A stretch of 64,000 nucleotides of DNA from Bryobacteraceae bacterium (lineage in GTDB: Bacteria; Acidobacteriota; Terriglobia; Bryobacterales; Bryobacteraceae), in assembly GCA_025056455.1 (NCBI GenBank), contig JANWVY010000001.1, positions 124,001 through 188,000 of the forward strand, in the 5' to 3' direction. The notes below the pieces were generated by a model, which saw nothing but the letters and a program-made list of their open reading frames with translations, was not told the DNA's origin and made no database searches. The translations under genes and the position numbers were made by a program. Positions 19,990-30,300 of this stretch are shown here, one piece after another; position 1 is the first letter of the stretch, and the number at the start of each line of letters is the position of its first letter.

Positions 19990-21797
19990 ATCAACAGCTC
20001 GCGCTCATAGATGACCTCAGGCGGCAGATGGTCGTGCAGCTCGATAAACAACTCTTCATGTCCCAGTACTTCTTGGCGCCACGCCTTGCGGTCCACGGCC
20101 TGAATCTCCTCAAACTGCTGCCGGTCGAAATCGAGCCCAGACCATTCGATATCTTCGTAGCGGGGCGTCCAGCCAATCGGCGTTTCGCGTCCCAAAGCGC
20201 GGCCGTGGGCGCGGTCCACAATCCATTTCAAAATCCGCATGTTTTCGCGGAACCCTGGCCACAAATATCGTCCATCTTCTGATTTGCGAAACCAGTTGAC
20301 ATGAAAAATACGGGGCGTTTCTGTCAAATTCCTCTGCATTCGGATCCAATGTCGAAAATAATCGCCCATATGATAGCCGCAGAACGGCAGCATCGCCATA
20401 GGGTCCCGCCGCACTTTGCCCACCGCGCCCGAGGCGGCCGCTGTCGTTTCCGAACCCATCGTGGCGCCGATGTAGACACCGGCGCTCCAGTTGAAGGCCT
20501 GAAACACCAGCGGCACGGTATCTGCGCGGCGGCCACCAAAAATGATGGCCGAGATGGGGACTCCGTGAGGATTTTCCCAGTCTGGATCGATGCTCGGACA
20601 TTGTGAGGCGGGCGCGGTAAAGCGCGCGTTTGGATGCGCGGCTTTCGCTCCCGTCTGGGCAGCAATTTCAGGTGTCCAGAGCTTGCCCTGCCAGTCCAGG
20701 CATTCTTTGGGAGGCTCTTCGGTCATGCCTTCCCACCACACGCCACCATCCGCGGTGAGAGCCGTGTTGGTGAAGATCGTATTGCGTGAGAGCGTGGCCA
20801 TGGCATTGGGGTTCGTTTTCATCGATGTGCCAGGAGCTACGCCGAAAAAGCCCGCCTCGGGATTGATCGCGTGCAGCACGCCGTTTTCGTTGGGCTTGAT
20901 CCAGGCAATGTCATCGCCAACGGTCCACACCTTCCAGCCTTCAAAGCCCGCCGGGGGGATCATCATGGCGAGATTCGTTTTGCCGCAGGCGCTGGGGAAC
21001 GCCGCCGCAACATAGGTCTTTTCGCCGGAGGGACTTTCTACGCCCAGAATGAGCATGTGCTCGGCCATCCAGCCTTCATCGCGGGCGATGTTCGAGGCAA
21101 TCCGCAAGGCAAAGCACTTTTTGCCAAGCAGCGCATTGCCGCCATAGCCTGACCCGTAGGACCAAATTTCCCGCGTTTCTGGAAAATGTACGATATATTT
21201 TTCAGAATTGCAGGGCCAAGGCACGTCCGGCTGGCCTGGCGCGAGGGGGTAGCCAACGCTGTGCATGCAGGGCACGACGCGTTTTTCCCCTTTGTCGATT
21301 TCACGAAACACCTCGATGCCAATGCGGGCCATGATGCGCATGTTCACCACGACATAAGCCGAATCGGTGAGCTGGACGCCGATTTGCGACATGGGTGAGC
21401 CAATGGGGCCCATGCTAAACGGCAGCACATACATGGTTCTTCCGCGCATGCTGCCAGAAAACAATTGCTTTAGTTTGCGCCGCATCTGGTAGGGATCCAC
21501 CCAGTTGTTGGTGGGCCCGGCGGCGTCTTTCGAAAGCGAGCAGATGAAGGTGCGGTCCTCAACCCGCGCGACGTCGCTCGCATCCGAGCGCGCGTAGTAG
21601 CAGCCAGGCCAGAGCTTCTCGTTCAATTTAAAGAACGTGCCCGCAGCTACAAGCTTTGCGCAGAGCTCATCGTATTCTTGCTGAGAACCGTCCACCCAAT
21701 GGATGGCAGCAGGCTGGGTGAGCTCCGCCATCTTCTCGACCCAGCGCAACAGATGTTTGTTTTCGCTCAACGGGGTGGCGTGATCTCTTTTCTTCAT
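19977..21797 (-). CDS. pckG: Phosphoenolpyruvate carboxykinase (GTP)
   Basis: This 606-residue enzyme converts oxaloacetate and GTP to PEP, CO2 and GDP, the entry to gluconeogenesis. The GTP-type signature [13 protein letters not shown] lies at 267-279 with the reactive Cys in the P-loop, followed by the Mn-binding VGDDIAW at 293-299. The [16 protein letters not shown] segment (131-146) and the mobile-lid region are also present. Length is normal for PckG; the ATP-dependent enzyme is shorter and unlike it. dctA follows with a 13-nt overlap, making a two-gene carbon-feeding operon. A TACAAT element lies 27 nt before the start. It is divergent from cobQ. Confidence 0.97.
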   Translation of the reverse strand: MKKRDHATPLSENKHLLRWVEKMAELTQPAAIHWVDGSQQEYDELCAKLVAAGTFFKLNEKLWPGCYYARSDASDVARVEDRTFICSLSKDAAGPTNNWVDPYQMRRKLKQLFSGSMRGRTMYVLPFSMGPIGSPMSQIGVQLTDSAYVVVNMRIMARIGIEVFREIDKGEKRVVPCMHSVGYPLAPGQPDVPWPCNSEKYIVHFPETREIWSYGSGYGGNALLGKKCFALRIASNIARDEGWMAEHMLILGVESPSGEKTYVAAAFPSACGKTNLAMMIPPAGFEGWKVWTVGDDIAWIKPNENGVLHAINPEAGFFGVAPGTSMKTNPNAMATLSRNTIFTNTALTADGGVWWEGMTEEPPKECLDWQGKLWTPEIAAQTGAKAAHPNARFTAPASQCPSIDPDWENPHGVPISAIIFGGRRADTVPLVFQAFNWSAGVYIGATMGSETTAAASGAVGKVRRDPMAMLPFCGYHMGDYFRHWIRMQRNLTETPRIFHVNWFRKSEDGRYLWPGFRENMRILKWIVDRAHGRALGRETPIGWTPRYEDIEWSGLDFDRQQFEEIQAVDRKAWRQEVLGHEELFIELHDHLPPEVIYERELLICRL

Positions 21798-21824
21798 GGC
21801 AAAGCCGTGTGTTACGACTCCGTT

Positions 21825-21830
21825 ATTGTA
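21825..21830 (-). promoter_or_regulatory. Possible -10 element of pckG
   Basis: TACAAT on the minus strand lies 27 nt before the pckG ATG, the same hexamer at nearly the same distance as for serS. No clear -35 is seen. Confidence 0.35.
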
Positions 21831-21849
21831 GCGAGATCACAACACCTAG

Positions 21850-21946
21850 CGTGGTAGACTCCAAAAGAGGCCGAGCAGCCACAACTTGAGTTGGGCGGTA
21901 GGTCTGCTTTGCAAGGTCTTGGCGCAAAGCCAGGAGGCGGCTGCTC
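21850..21946 (+). promoter_or_regulatory. Structured leader of cobQ, possible divergent cobalamin riboswitch
   Basis: The stretch between pckG and cobQ has strong folding potential. GAGCAGCC (21873-21880) pairs exactly with GGCTGCTC (21939-21946), closing over smaller hairpins such as TTGGC...GCCAG (21919-21933). AGCCAGGAG (21928-21936) matches the first nine positions of the B12-box consensus AGYCMGGAGACCKGCC, but the rest diverges. The upstream GGTAGACTCC...GCCACAACT (21853-21886) only loosely resembles the riboswitch core. The cobalamin gene behind it makes the idea reasonable, but the conserved GGGAA element is not visible, so this is a candidate only. Confidence 0.33.
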
Positions 21947-21960
21947 TACGGATAAGCAAC

Positions 21961-23355
21961 TTGGCGCGGGCGATCTTTGTTGGTGGGACCGCATCGCATG
22001 TTGGCAAAAGCTGGATGGCAACGGCCATCTGCCGGGTTTTGAGCCGCCGCGGTCTGAAAGTAGCTCCATTCAAAGCGCAGAACATGTCAAACAACAGTTA
22101 TGCCTGCGCCGATGGCGGTGAGATTGGACGCGCTCAAGCGGTGCAGGCCGAGGCTTGCGGCATCCCGCCACAAACGGACATGAACCCGGTTTTGCTGAAG
22201 CCTTATGCCTCGACAGGCAGCCAGGTTGTGGTCAACGGGAAGGTGTGGAAGAACCTAAGCGCCGCGGAATATTTCGAGTATACAGGCACTCTTCGCCAAC
22301 AGGCTGTAGCGGCCTTTCACCGTTTGAGCCAGCAGTTCGACTATATCGTAATGGAAGGGGCGGGAAGCATCGCCGAGCTCAATCTTCTCAGCCGCGACTT
22401 TGTGAATCTCTGGATGGCGGACGCAGCGAACGCCAAGGTGCTGCTGGTAGCCGATATCGACCGGGGGGGCGTGTTTGCGTCCGTGCTCGGCACCTTAGAC
22501 TTGCTTTCGCCACAACAGCGGCAAAGAGTGCAGAGCTTCGCGATCAACCGCTTTCGCGGCGATGTTTCGTTGTTTGAAGAGGGCGTTCGGATTCTCGAGC
22601 AACGCAGCGGGAAACGCTGTCTGGGCGTGTTTCCCTTGCTTGAGGACTGCGCGATTCAACAGGAAGACAGCGTGGCGCTGGAGGAAGCGGTCTCCGATCC
22701 TGAGGCGCGAATTGCCATTATTCGTTTGCCGCGCATCTCAAACTTTACGGACTTCCGGCTGTTGCGCGCGGCCTGGATCCGGCGGCCCGTCGAGCGCGAC
22801 TTTGATTGGGTGATCTTGCCGGGCACCAAGAACACGGTGGGCGATTTGCTGTGGTTGCGGGAGGTGGGCCTAGAGGCTTGGATTCGGCAGCAGGCCAGCA
22901 CGGGCGCGCACGTTTTGGGCGTCTGCGGCGGGTATCAGATGTTAGGGAGGACCATCGAGGATCCACACGGCATGGAGGGCCAACCGGGCCAGCGCGTGGA
23001 AGGGCTTGGATTTTTGCCCGTGGACACGGTTCTGGAGGCGACCAAAACCGTACGCGCCGTTCGCGCCCGGCGCTTGGGCATGGAATTCGGAGCTTATGAA
23101 ATTCATCTGGGTCAAACGCGGGCCTATGCGCCGTTGGAACCCTTCGCCTGGATCCACCCCGACGTGGCAGAGGGCGCAGTTTGCGGCCGCGTTCTAGGGA
23201 CCTATCTCCACGGCGCGCTGGAGCACCGGGCCTTAGCCGAATCGCTTTTCGGAGCTGGTTCGATTTGCGAGCGTGCAGAGGCCGCCTATGATCGACTGGC
23301 CGACTGGTTTGAGCGCTGGGCGGACATGAGACTCTTCGAGGAGCGTTATTTATGA
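21961..23355 (+). CDS. cobQ: Cobyric acid synthase
   Basis: This protein of about 464 residues carries out glutamine-dependent amidation of adenosylcobyrinic acid a,c-diamide side chains. The N-terminal dethiobiotin-synthetase-like ATPase domain opens with ARAIFVGGTASHVGKSW (P-loop) and has APFKAQNMSNNS and a VMEGAGSIAELNL switch. The C-terminal class I glutaminase-like domain has the nucleophile in LGVCGGYQMLG and the catalytic His in GTYLHGALEH. I start at TTG 21961 because this places the P-loop at the family's usual distance from the N-terminus. An earlier TTG (21886) would add 25 residues across the structured leader. The stop overlaps cbiB by 4 nt. Confidence 0.94.
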   Translation: MARAIFVGGTASHVGKSWMATAICRVLSRRGLKVAPFKAQNMSNNSYACADGGEIGRAQAVQAEACGIPPQTDMNPVLLKPYASTGSQVVVNGKVWKNLSAAEYFEYTGTLRQQAVAAFHRLSQQFDYIVMEGAGSIAELNLLSRDFVNLWMADAANAKVLLVADIDRGGVFASVLGTLDLLSPQQRQRVQSFAINRFRGDVSLFEEGVRILEQRSGKRCLGVFPLLEDCAIQQEDSVALEEAVSDPEARIAIIRLPRISNFTDFRLLRAAWIRRPVERDFDWVILPGTKNTVGDLLWLREVGLEAWIRQQASTGAHVLGVCGGYQMLGRTIEDPHGMEGQPGQRVEGLGFLPVDTVLEATKTVRAVRARRLGMEFGAYEIHLGQTRAYAPLEPFAWIHPDVAEGAVCGRVLGTYLHGALEHRALAESLFGAGSICERAEAAYDRLADWFERWADMRLFEERYL

Positions 23356-24278
23356 CCGCCACAGCCTGGGAGGTAGCGGCGGGTGTCCTTCTCGATCTGG
23401 CCCTTGGGGATCCGCAAAGGATGCCTCATCCGGTCCGTGCCATGGGCGCTTGGATTGCAGTACAGGAGCGCTGGTGGCGGTTGCAAGCAACGTCCTTGCG
23501 GCTCGCCGGCGTCGCCTTGTGGTTGGGCACGGTGGGAGCTAGCCTTGTGGTTGTCGCCTTCAGCCTCTACCTTCTTCCCCGGCCTTGGATTTACATTTAC
23601 TGGATCTACTCTCTGATTGCGGTGCGCGATCTGGACCAGCATGCGATGCAAGTCGTTTTCGCGCTCGAAGAAGGCGATTTGGTGCGCGCCCGGCAACGGC
23701 TGGCGTGGATTGTCGGCAGGGATACACAGGATTTGAAAGAGAGCGAAGTTGCGCGTGCCGTCATCGAGACCGTGGCTGAGAATTTGAGCGATGGCGTCGT
23801 GGCGCCGCTATTTTATCTCGCACTCGGAGGCCCGCTTTTGATGGCGGCTTATAAAGCCGTGAATACGCTGGACAGCATGGTGGGTTACAAAAACGAACGC
23901 TATCGCGAGCTGGGATGGTTTTCAGCTCGCGCCGACGATTGGGCCAACTGGCTGCCGGCCCGGCTCACGGTGATTCTCATCGCCATCATCGCCGCCCTGT
24001 TGCCCGGCTGCTCGGCGCGCGACGCGCTCCGCATCGCTTGGCGGGATGGCGCCAGCCAGCCGAGCCCGAACGCCGGCTATCCGGAAGCTGCCATGGCCGG
24101 CGCGCTGGGAGTACGGCTAGGAGGAGAGAATTTTTATGGAGGCGTCTTGAGCCGCAAAGCCTATCTGGGCGATCCACGAAAGGAGCTCAATGCGGAAACC
24201 TGTCGCCGCACACGGCCCTTGTTGTACGGGGTGGCGCTGCTCGCCACGCTGCTGGTTTGTCTGGTTGAAGGCGGGTAG
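23352..24278 (+). CDS. cbiB: Adenosylcobinamide-phosphate synthase
   Basis: This 308-residue membrane enzyme joins cobyric acid to (R)-1-amino-2-propanol phosphate. The N-terminal LLDLALGDPQRMPHPVRAMG is the family opening. The middle carries ETVAENLSDGVVAPLFY and KAVNTLDSMVGYKNERY, both highly conserved in CbiB/CobD. The hallmark SPNAGYPEAAMAGALGVRLG follows, and a membrane helix closes the protein. Its ATG overlaps the cobQ stop (ATGA) and its own stop abuts the ATG of the next gene, so all three genes are one operon. In Pseudomonas nomenclature this gene is called cobD, which should not be confused with the next gene. Confidence 0.95.
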   Translation: MTATAWEVAAGVLLDLALGDPQRMPHPVRAMGAWIAVQERWWRLQATSLRLAGVALWLGTVGASLVVVAFSLYLLPRPWIYIYWIYSLIAVRDLDQHAMQVVFALEEGDLVRARQRLAWIVGRDTQDLKESEVARAVIETVAENLSDGVVAPLFYLALGGPLLMAAYKAVNTLDSMVGYKNERYRELGWFSARADDWANWLPARLTVILIAIIAALLPGCSARDALRIAWRDGASQPSPNAGYPEAAMAGALGVRLGGENFYGGVLSRKAYLGDPRKELNAETCRRTRPLLYGVALLATLLVCLVEGG

Positions 24279-25277
24279 ATGCAGATCCGGCACGGAGGCA
24301 ATATTTTTCAGATCGCGGCTCAGCGTGGCTGGGACTGGCGACAGGTAGCGGACTTTAGCGCGAGCATCAATCCACTCGGCCCTTCGGCGGAGGTTTGGCG
24401 CGCCCTCGAGAGGGCGAAAGATCGCCTCGTGCATTATCCCGAAGCGTACGCCGAGACCTTAACTCAAGCGCTCGCCGCACACTGGGGGGTGGAAGCAAGC
24501 TGCGTGCTGGCGGGCAACGGCGCTACGGATCTGATTCATTTTTTCGCGCGGATTTTTGAGGTTCGACGGGTCTACCTCGCTGCACCTGTCTTTAGCGAGT
24601 TTCACCGCGCCTACCCGCAAGCCGTGCTGGTGCCCTTTGAAGCCGACGCCTGGCCGCGGGATGGACTGCTAATTGTGACCCGTCCCGCGAACCCGACCGG
24701 CGCCATGCCGGAGCTTGATCACTACCTCAAGCAAGCTGCTAATCCAGTGCTGGTGGATGAATCTTTCATCGAGTTCACGGGCTATAGTTCGCTTGCGGGG
24801 CTAGCGGCGCAGCGAGACAACTTCTTTGTGCTGCGGTCGCTCACGAAGTTTTATGCCTTGCCAGGGCTCAGAGTGGGTGCGCTGGTCGGGCCGGCGAAGG
24901 TGCTGGACGGCTGGCGGGCGCGCCGGGAACCTTGGCAAGTCAACGTGCTGGCGGCGGAGGCGGCCCAGGCGGCGATCGCAGATCGCGACCACGCCCATCA
25001 GACGTTGCAGTTTGTCGCTAGCGAGCGCGCCTGGCTCACCGAGCAGCTGGCGCAACTTCCCGGCATCGAACCACAACGCTCGCACGCCAACTATTTTTTG
25101 GTGAGGATGGACCGACCTGTGGGCCCTCTTGTGGAGGGCCTGCTCCAGGAAAAGATTCTGGTGCGCGATTGCTCGGGGTGGCCGGGTGTCGCCTTCCCTC
25201 ACGCCCTGCGGCTGGCTATCCGGCCACGGCAGGAGAACGAGCGTCTTCTGGAGGCCTGGCGCCGCCACTGGCGATGA
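24279..25277 (+). CDS. cobD: L-threonine-O-3-phosphate decarboxylase (CobD-like, PLP enzyme)
   Basis: This 332-residue fold-type I PLP enzyme resembles histidinol-phosphate aminotransferase. It opens with HGGNIFQIAAQRGWDW and DFSASINPLGPS, the known CobD start (HGGN...DFSxNxNPLG). VLAGNGATDLIHF is the phosphate-binding turn, RPANPTGAMP and DESFIEF follow, and the Schiff-base lysine sits in LRSLTKFYALPGLRVGAL. Next to cobQ and cbiB the role is clear: it makes the aminopropanol phosphate that CbiB attaches. It starts directly after the cbiB stop with no gap. The remaining nucleotide-loop genes (cobU, cobS, cobT, cobC) are not in this window. Confidence 0.92.
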   Translation: MQIRHGGNIFQIAAQRGWDWRQVADFSASINPLGPSAEVWRALERAKDRLVHYPEAYAETLTQALAAHWGVEASCVLAGNGATDLIHFFARIFEVRRVYLAAPVFSEFHRAYPQAVLVPFEADAWPRDGLLIVTRPANPTGAMPELDHYLKQAANPVLVDESFIEFTGYSSLAGLAAQRDNFFVLRSLTKFYALPGLRVGALVGPAKVLDGWRARREPWQVNVLAAEAAQAAIADRDHAHQTLQFVASERAWLTEQLAQLPGIEPQRSHANYFLVRMDRPVGPLVEGLLQEKILVRDCSGWPGVAFPHALRLAIRPRQENERLLEAWRRHWR

Positions 25278-25278
25278 T

Positions 25279-25295
25279 CTGGCGGGGGCCGCCAG
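25279..25295 (+). terminator. Stem-loop after the cobalamin operon
   Basis: CTGGCGG and CCGCCAG form a perfect 7-bp GC stem around a GGG loop, two bases after the cobD stop. No T-run follows, so it is either a weak or Rho-assisted terminator or a 3'-end stabiliser. The next gene is convergent, which fits an end-of-operon role. Confidence 0.45.
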
Positions 25296-25337
25296 GCTCA
25301 GTTGAATCCAATAGCCTTCACGAGCGCGCAGTCCACC

Positions 25338-25670
25338 TTACTTCTGCTTGGCGATGATCATGTCTTTCACTTTTTCGTAGGCGGCCTGTGTGAGGATACC
25401 TTTGGAGACGAGCTCATTTTTTGCGCGGTATGGACGGCCGGCAATGATCTTCTTGGCGATCGCGTCGCCAATTGCAGGCAGGGCTTTGAGCTGCTCGGCG
25501 CTGGCCGAGTTGATATCAACCAGTTCTTTCGGCGCTTCTTTTTTGGCTGCGTCTTTGACACTCTCGGCAGTTTTCTTCGCTGGTTCGGCGGCTTTCTTGG
25601 CGGCGGTCTGAGAATACATCAGCGAAGCAAGCGAAACGAAAGCAGCAAGCAAAGTGATTCTCAATCGCAT
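25338..25670 (-). CDS. Exported helix-hairpin-helix protein (ComEA-like)
   Basis: This small protein of 110 residues has a signal segment ([19 protein letters not shown]) and a Lys/Ala-rich linker ([19 protein letters not shown]). It ends in a helix-hairpin-helix domain: [20 protein letters not shown], then [12 protein letters not shown] and [17 protein letters not shown]. The DINSAS-x-EQLxxLPGIG pattern is that of ComEA-type DNA-binding domains; here PAIGD replaces PGIG. ComEA binds incoming DNA in transformation, but many exported proteins with this domain have no proven role, and no other competence gene is near. It converges on the cobalamin operon. Confidence 0.8.
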   Translation of the reverse strand: MRLRITLLAAFVSLASLMYSQTAAKKAAEPAKKTAESVKDAAKKEAPKELVDINSASAEQLKALPAIGDAIAKKIIAGRPYRAKNELVSKGILTQAAYEKVKDMIIAKQK

Positions 25671-25791
25671 GGTTTAATCCCTCCATGAGATACGCCTACC
25701 CCGTTCCTCATCTGATTGCTTTTCAGGAGCAGGTGCACAGTCCGAGGCAAATCGACCTATCGTATCATGAACCGATGGGGGCTATTGCAAC

Positions 25792-27210
25792 ATGAGGCGA
25801 GTTGGTCTTCTCCTGGTATGCGTCTGCTGGCGAGCCAGTCTGCTGGGGGCCCAGTCGGAGCCCACTGCGAGCATGAGCGGCAAGTGGGATGTAACCGCTT
25901 CTCCGGAAGGACGGGCGCCGATTAAGCTCAGCGCGGATTTAAAGCATGACGCCCACGGCCTGAGTGGAACCGTCAACAGCCCCCTTGGCTCGGGACCGGT
26001 CAAAAACGCCGTCATTCATGGCTCCGAGGTGGTCTTCCAATTCATGCTTGGACGGTACACTTTTGACGTGAAGGCCGTGAGCGAAGGCGATGAAATTCGC
26101 GGCACGTTCAGCGGACCGCGCAACATGAAGGGGCCGTTTTTGGCCAAACGCATCGGACCCCGTCCGGCCGTGGCGCCCACCCCTGGTGTGGAGACTGGAA
26201 TGCTGGGAGGGGCCAGCTACCGCATCGACATCCCTGCCAGCTTTAATGGCCAATTGGTGCTCTACTGTCACGGCTATGGTGGGGCGACCAAATTTGATCC
26301 GCAAACACCTCCCACGGCCCTCATGAAAGCCTTTCTCGACGCGGGCTACGCTCTGGCGCAGTCTGGATACTCGCAAGCGGGCTGGGCCGTGAAGGAAGGG
26401 ATCGAAGAAACGGAGGCGCTCCGAAAATATTTTGTAGGGAAGTATGGCGCTCCGAAGCGCACCTGGGTGGTGGGGCATTCGATGGGGGGAACCATCACGC
26501 TAGCGACGGTTGAGAGTTTCCCAGATGCCTATGACGGCGCATTACAGATGTGCGGCCCCGTGGGTCCGAGTCTTACTGCGCTTCAGCGCCGTCTGTTTGA
26601 CACGCTGGTAGTCTATGATTACTACTTCCCTGGCCTGCTCGGCTCTCCAGTGCAACCAGGCGAGAATGTGCGGATGGACCCGGAGTTTCTGATCCAAATC
26701 CAAAAGGAAGCACAGATGTACCCGGACCGCCTGGCGGCGTTTCAGAAATGGAGCGGGCTGAGCAGCGAAGTGGAAGTCTCGCAGGTGGTGGCCTTTTACG
26801 CAGTCATTCAAAAAGAATTGATTGCGCGGGCGGGTGGAAATCCGTTTGATAACCGGAACCGTCTTTACCACGGAAGTCCGGACGATGTAGCTTTAAACCG
26901 GGGAGTGAAGCGCTACGCAGCCAATCCACAAGCTGCTGAGTATCTGCGGAAGTACTACACGCCGAAGGGTGAGCTGAGGAAACCGGTGCTCTCCCTGCAC
27001 ACCACAAACGACCCCCTCGTGCCGGCCTGGATTGCCAATGAATATGGCGATTTGGCCATCTTGCGGGGAAGCGGCGACTGGTATGTGCAACGTTTCGTCC
27101 CACGGAGCGGGCATTGCAACTTCACGCCGGAGGAAACTCTGCGCGCCTTTCAAGACCTCGTAGCTTGGAGGGAGTCCGGCACCCGCCCCGAAGCTGGAGA
27201 GCAAAAGTAG
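25792..27210 (+). CDS. Secreted alpha/beta hydrolase
   Basis: This 472-residue protein has a short signal peptide (GLLLVCVCWRASLLGAQ). A roughly 100-residue beta-rich N-terminal domain (MSGKWDVTASPEG, LSGTVNSPLGSGPV) resembles the small lipocalin-like modules found ahead of acidobacterial hydrolases. The alpha/beta hydrolase domain starts near 150. LVLYCHGYGG gives the oxyanion strand, WVVGHSMGGTIT the nucleophile elbow (Ser near 230), LHTTNDPLVP the acid and RSGHCNFTPEE the catalytic His. The triad is complete. An esterase, tannase-like or peptidase substrate cannot be told apart. The TonB receptor follows 109 bp later on the same strand. Confidence 0.85.
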   Translation: MRRVGLLLVCVCWRASLLGAQSEPTASMSGKWDVTASPEGRAPIKLSADLKHDAHGLSGTVNSPLGSGPVKNAVIHGSEVVFQFMLGRYTFDVKAVSEGDEIRGTFSGPRNMKGPFLAKRIGPRPAVAPTPGVETGMLGGASYRIDIPASFNGQLVLYCHGYGGATKFDPQTPPTALMKAFLDAGYALAQSGYSQAGWAVKEGIEETEALRKYFVGKYGAPKRTWVVGHSMGGTITLATVESFPDAYDGALQMCGPVGPSLTALQRRLFDTLVVYDYYFPGLLGSPVQPGENVRMDPEFLIQIQKEAQMYPDRLAAFQKWSGLSSEVEVSQVVAFYAVIQKELIARAGGNPFDNRNRLYHGSPDDVALNRGVKRYAANPQAAEYLRKYYTPKGELRKPVLSLHTTNDPLVPAWIANEYGDLAILRGSGDWYVQRFVPRSGHCNFTPEETLRAFQDLVAWRESGTRPEAGEQK

Positions 27211-27319
27211 AAGCGCACCAGCAGCTACTTGTCTTACCCCCCTTGGACCCTGGCTGGGGCGCCAGTATAATCAGCAAGATCAGGTTTTCTCTCATCCAGG
27301 GAAAGGGGAAATTGTCATC

Positions 27320-30300
27320 GTGCTCAGGCTTGGGGGTGTCATTCTTTCGCTGGCCGCGGCGTCGCTTGTTGCGCAAGAAACGCGATCGATGCTGTTTGGC
27401 CGCGTGCTAGACCAGCAGGGCAGCGCCATTGTCGGCGCGTTGGTAACGGTCCGCAACGTGGATACGGGGGTAGGGCTGGTCTTCCGGACCAACGATACGG
27501 GCTACTATGAGGCCAATCTGTTGATGCCCGGATCTTATGAAGTGACGGCCGAGTCTCCCGGTTTTAAAAAGTTGCTTCGAAGAGGAATTACGCTGCCCGT
27601 CTCCTCGCGCTTGGAGGTGAACCTTACGCTCGAGGTGGGGGGTGTGACAGAAACGGTTTCCGTGACCGCAGAAGCGCCTCTGCTAGAAACAAACGCCGTG
27701 AGTTCCGGGCGCGTCATCGACAACAAGTCGCTGATGGAGCTGCCCGTCATGGGGAACTCGGCGATGCTGCTGGTGAAACTTGCGCCTGGGATTCAAACCA
27801 GCGGTGTCAACAACTACTTGGCGCTGCATTCGAACATCGGCGGCTCGGATTACAGCGTGGGGGGCAATATCGGCGGCAATGCCTGGACCTTAGACGGTTC
27901 GCCCAACCAAGGGCCCTCGCGGCGCACGGCCTATTTGCCTTACACAGACGCCGTCGCTGAGTTCAAGGTGGAAACGAACAACTTTGATGCCTCGATCGGT
28001 CAAACCTCCGGCGCCGCCATTACGATGATCTCGCGGTCTGGCAACAACGAGCTGCACGGCACGGCGACCTGGCAGCACTGGCAACAGCGCTGGCAAGGAA
28101 CGCCGTTCTTTGTGAAGCAGAATTACTACCGCAGCATTGCGCAGGCGGAAGCAGCAGGCGATTTCGCGCGCGCCAATCAGCTTCGCTCGCAAGACAAGCA
28201 GCCTCCCGGCCGTTCCAACAATTGGGGCATCTCTGGCGGCGGTCCGGTGGTCCTGCCCAAATTGTTCAATGGCCGGAACAAATTGTTTTGGTTTTTCACC
28301 TACAACGGCTTCAAGGACGTAAAGGTGGAGGATGCAGCGAACTTGAATCGTACGGTACCGACACTCCGCAACCGGGAGGGCGATTTCAGTGACTTGCTTC
28401 AGGTGCGCAACAACCCTACTCGCTATGTGATCCACGATCCCACTTCAATTGTGCGCGACCCGGCCCGGCCCAACAATTTCATTCGCACCCCGTTTCCTGG
28501 CAACATCATTCCTCGCAGCCGGTTTGCCAACCCCGCCTATGAGGCTTACGCCAAGATCTACCCGTTGCCGAACGTGGCTTTGCCGCTCTCTGAGGATCCG
28601 GTGAACAACTATTTGGCGTCGCGGACACCTTACAACTGGGACTACAAAGCTTTCTCCAATCGCATCGACTACCAGATCAGCAACAAGTGGAGGAGCTTCG
28701 GCCGGTGGTCCTATAACAACTTCGGGCCTGAGGACCGCGGCGATTGGGTCTATGAGACAGCGCGCGGGCTCAACCTCAACGGACTGGTGCGGAACAACAA
28801 AGGGGGCAATATCGACTTCATTTATACGCAGTCGGCCACGACGCTTTGGAACGTGAACATCGCGATGAATCAGTTCCGCGAAGGCAACATCCAGCCGAAA
28901 GCCCTACAATTCAAACCTAGTACGGTCGGGCTTCCGTCCTACTTGGATGAGAAAGCCGGGGCGCTTGCTTTGCTGCCGCAGATGTCTCTTGGCGGATATT
29001 CCACGGTGAGTCCTGCCGGATATACGACTTGGACTCGCTATCGCCAGATGACGGCCAAAGTGGACGGAACGTTCATCCGAGGTAAGCATTCGCTTCGCAC
29101 TGGATTCGACAACCGCAACCAGTACCGCACTGGGGGTGGCGGGGGCAACACGAGTGGCAATTTTTCGTTCAACCAGTTTTACATGCGGCGTAACGACGAC
29201 GGCTTAACCCCGGCTACGGACCTGGGTTTGAGCTGGGCGGCGTTCATTCTTGGCATTCCGAGCAGCGCGACAATCGCCACCAACGATGACTACGCCACGC
29301 ACACGCCTTACTATGCTTGGTATTTGCAAGACAGCTGGCGGGTGACGCCAAAGCTCACGCTAAATTTGGGTTTACGCATCGAATACGAGCAGGGCGCCAC
29401 GGAACGCTACAACCGGATGATTGGGAACTTTGACCCCAATCTCGAATTGCCAATCTCGGCCGCCGCGCAGGCTGCTTATGCTGCCAATCCCATTCCGGAG
29501 TTGCCTCCCTCGCAATTTATCGTTCGGGGCGGCAATACATACGTGGGAGTAAACGGTGCGCCGCGAAGGCTGTACAAAAACGAACTGATGTACCTACCGC
29601 GCTTCGGCCTCGCCTATCAACTGAACTCGAAAACCGTGGTTCGAGGCGGCTATGGCATTTTCTTCGACACCATCAATGTGCTCAACTTCGGACCCGATCA
29701 GTTCGGTTTTTCGAGAACCACGAGCGCGATTATCTCGAACGATTTTGGTCAGACCTGGGGAGCGTCCAACGCCCCCTATCCCGCCCAGGCGAACCCCAGC
29801 AACCTGCGGAGCATTTTGAACGATCCGTTCCCCATCCGACCAGATGGAACGAGGTTTGACGTGCCCACGCGGGCGGCGTTGGGTGGAATGGCGCGAGTAG
29901 GACGAGGATTTAACTTCACTGCGTTCGACCAGCCTCATGCCCGGCAGCAGCGCTGGCAGGCAGGCTTGATGCGCCAGTTTGGAAGCAACATGGTTCTCAC
30001 GGCGTCCTATGCGGGCTCCTACTCGGATCGCATTTCCTTGGGACAAAACTTGAGCCCCTTGCCGCGGCAATACTGGGTGGGAGGAAACACGCGCAACGAA
30101 TCGGCCCAGAACAATTTGAATCAAAACGTGCCTAACCCGTTTTTTATCGGCAATTTTCGGCAAAGTGATTTCTCGCCGCTGGTTTGGGCGGATATGAACA
30201 CCAACCCCCAGTTTACGGCCCGGATCATCCCCAAACACCGCCTATTACGGCCGTTCCCGCACATGAACGGGCTGACCAACAACACCGAGTACTCCTCTTA

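Noticed and set aside
21886..21960. Earlier TTG start of cobQ at 21886
   Set aside because: It adds 25 residues not typical of CobQ ahead of the P-loop and covers the structured leader.
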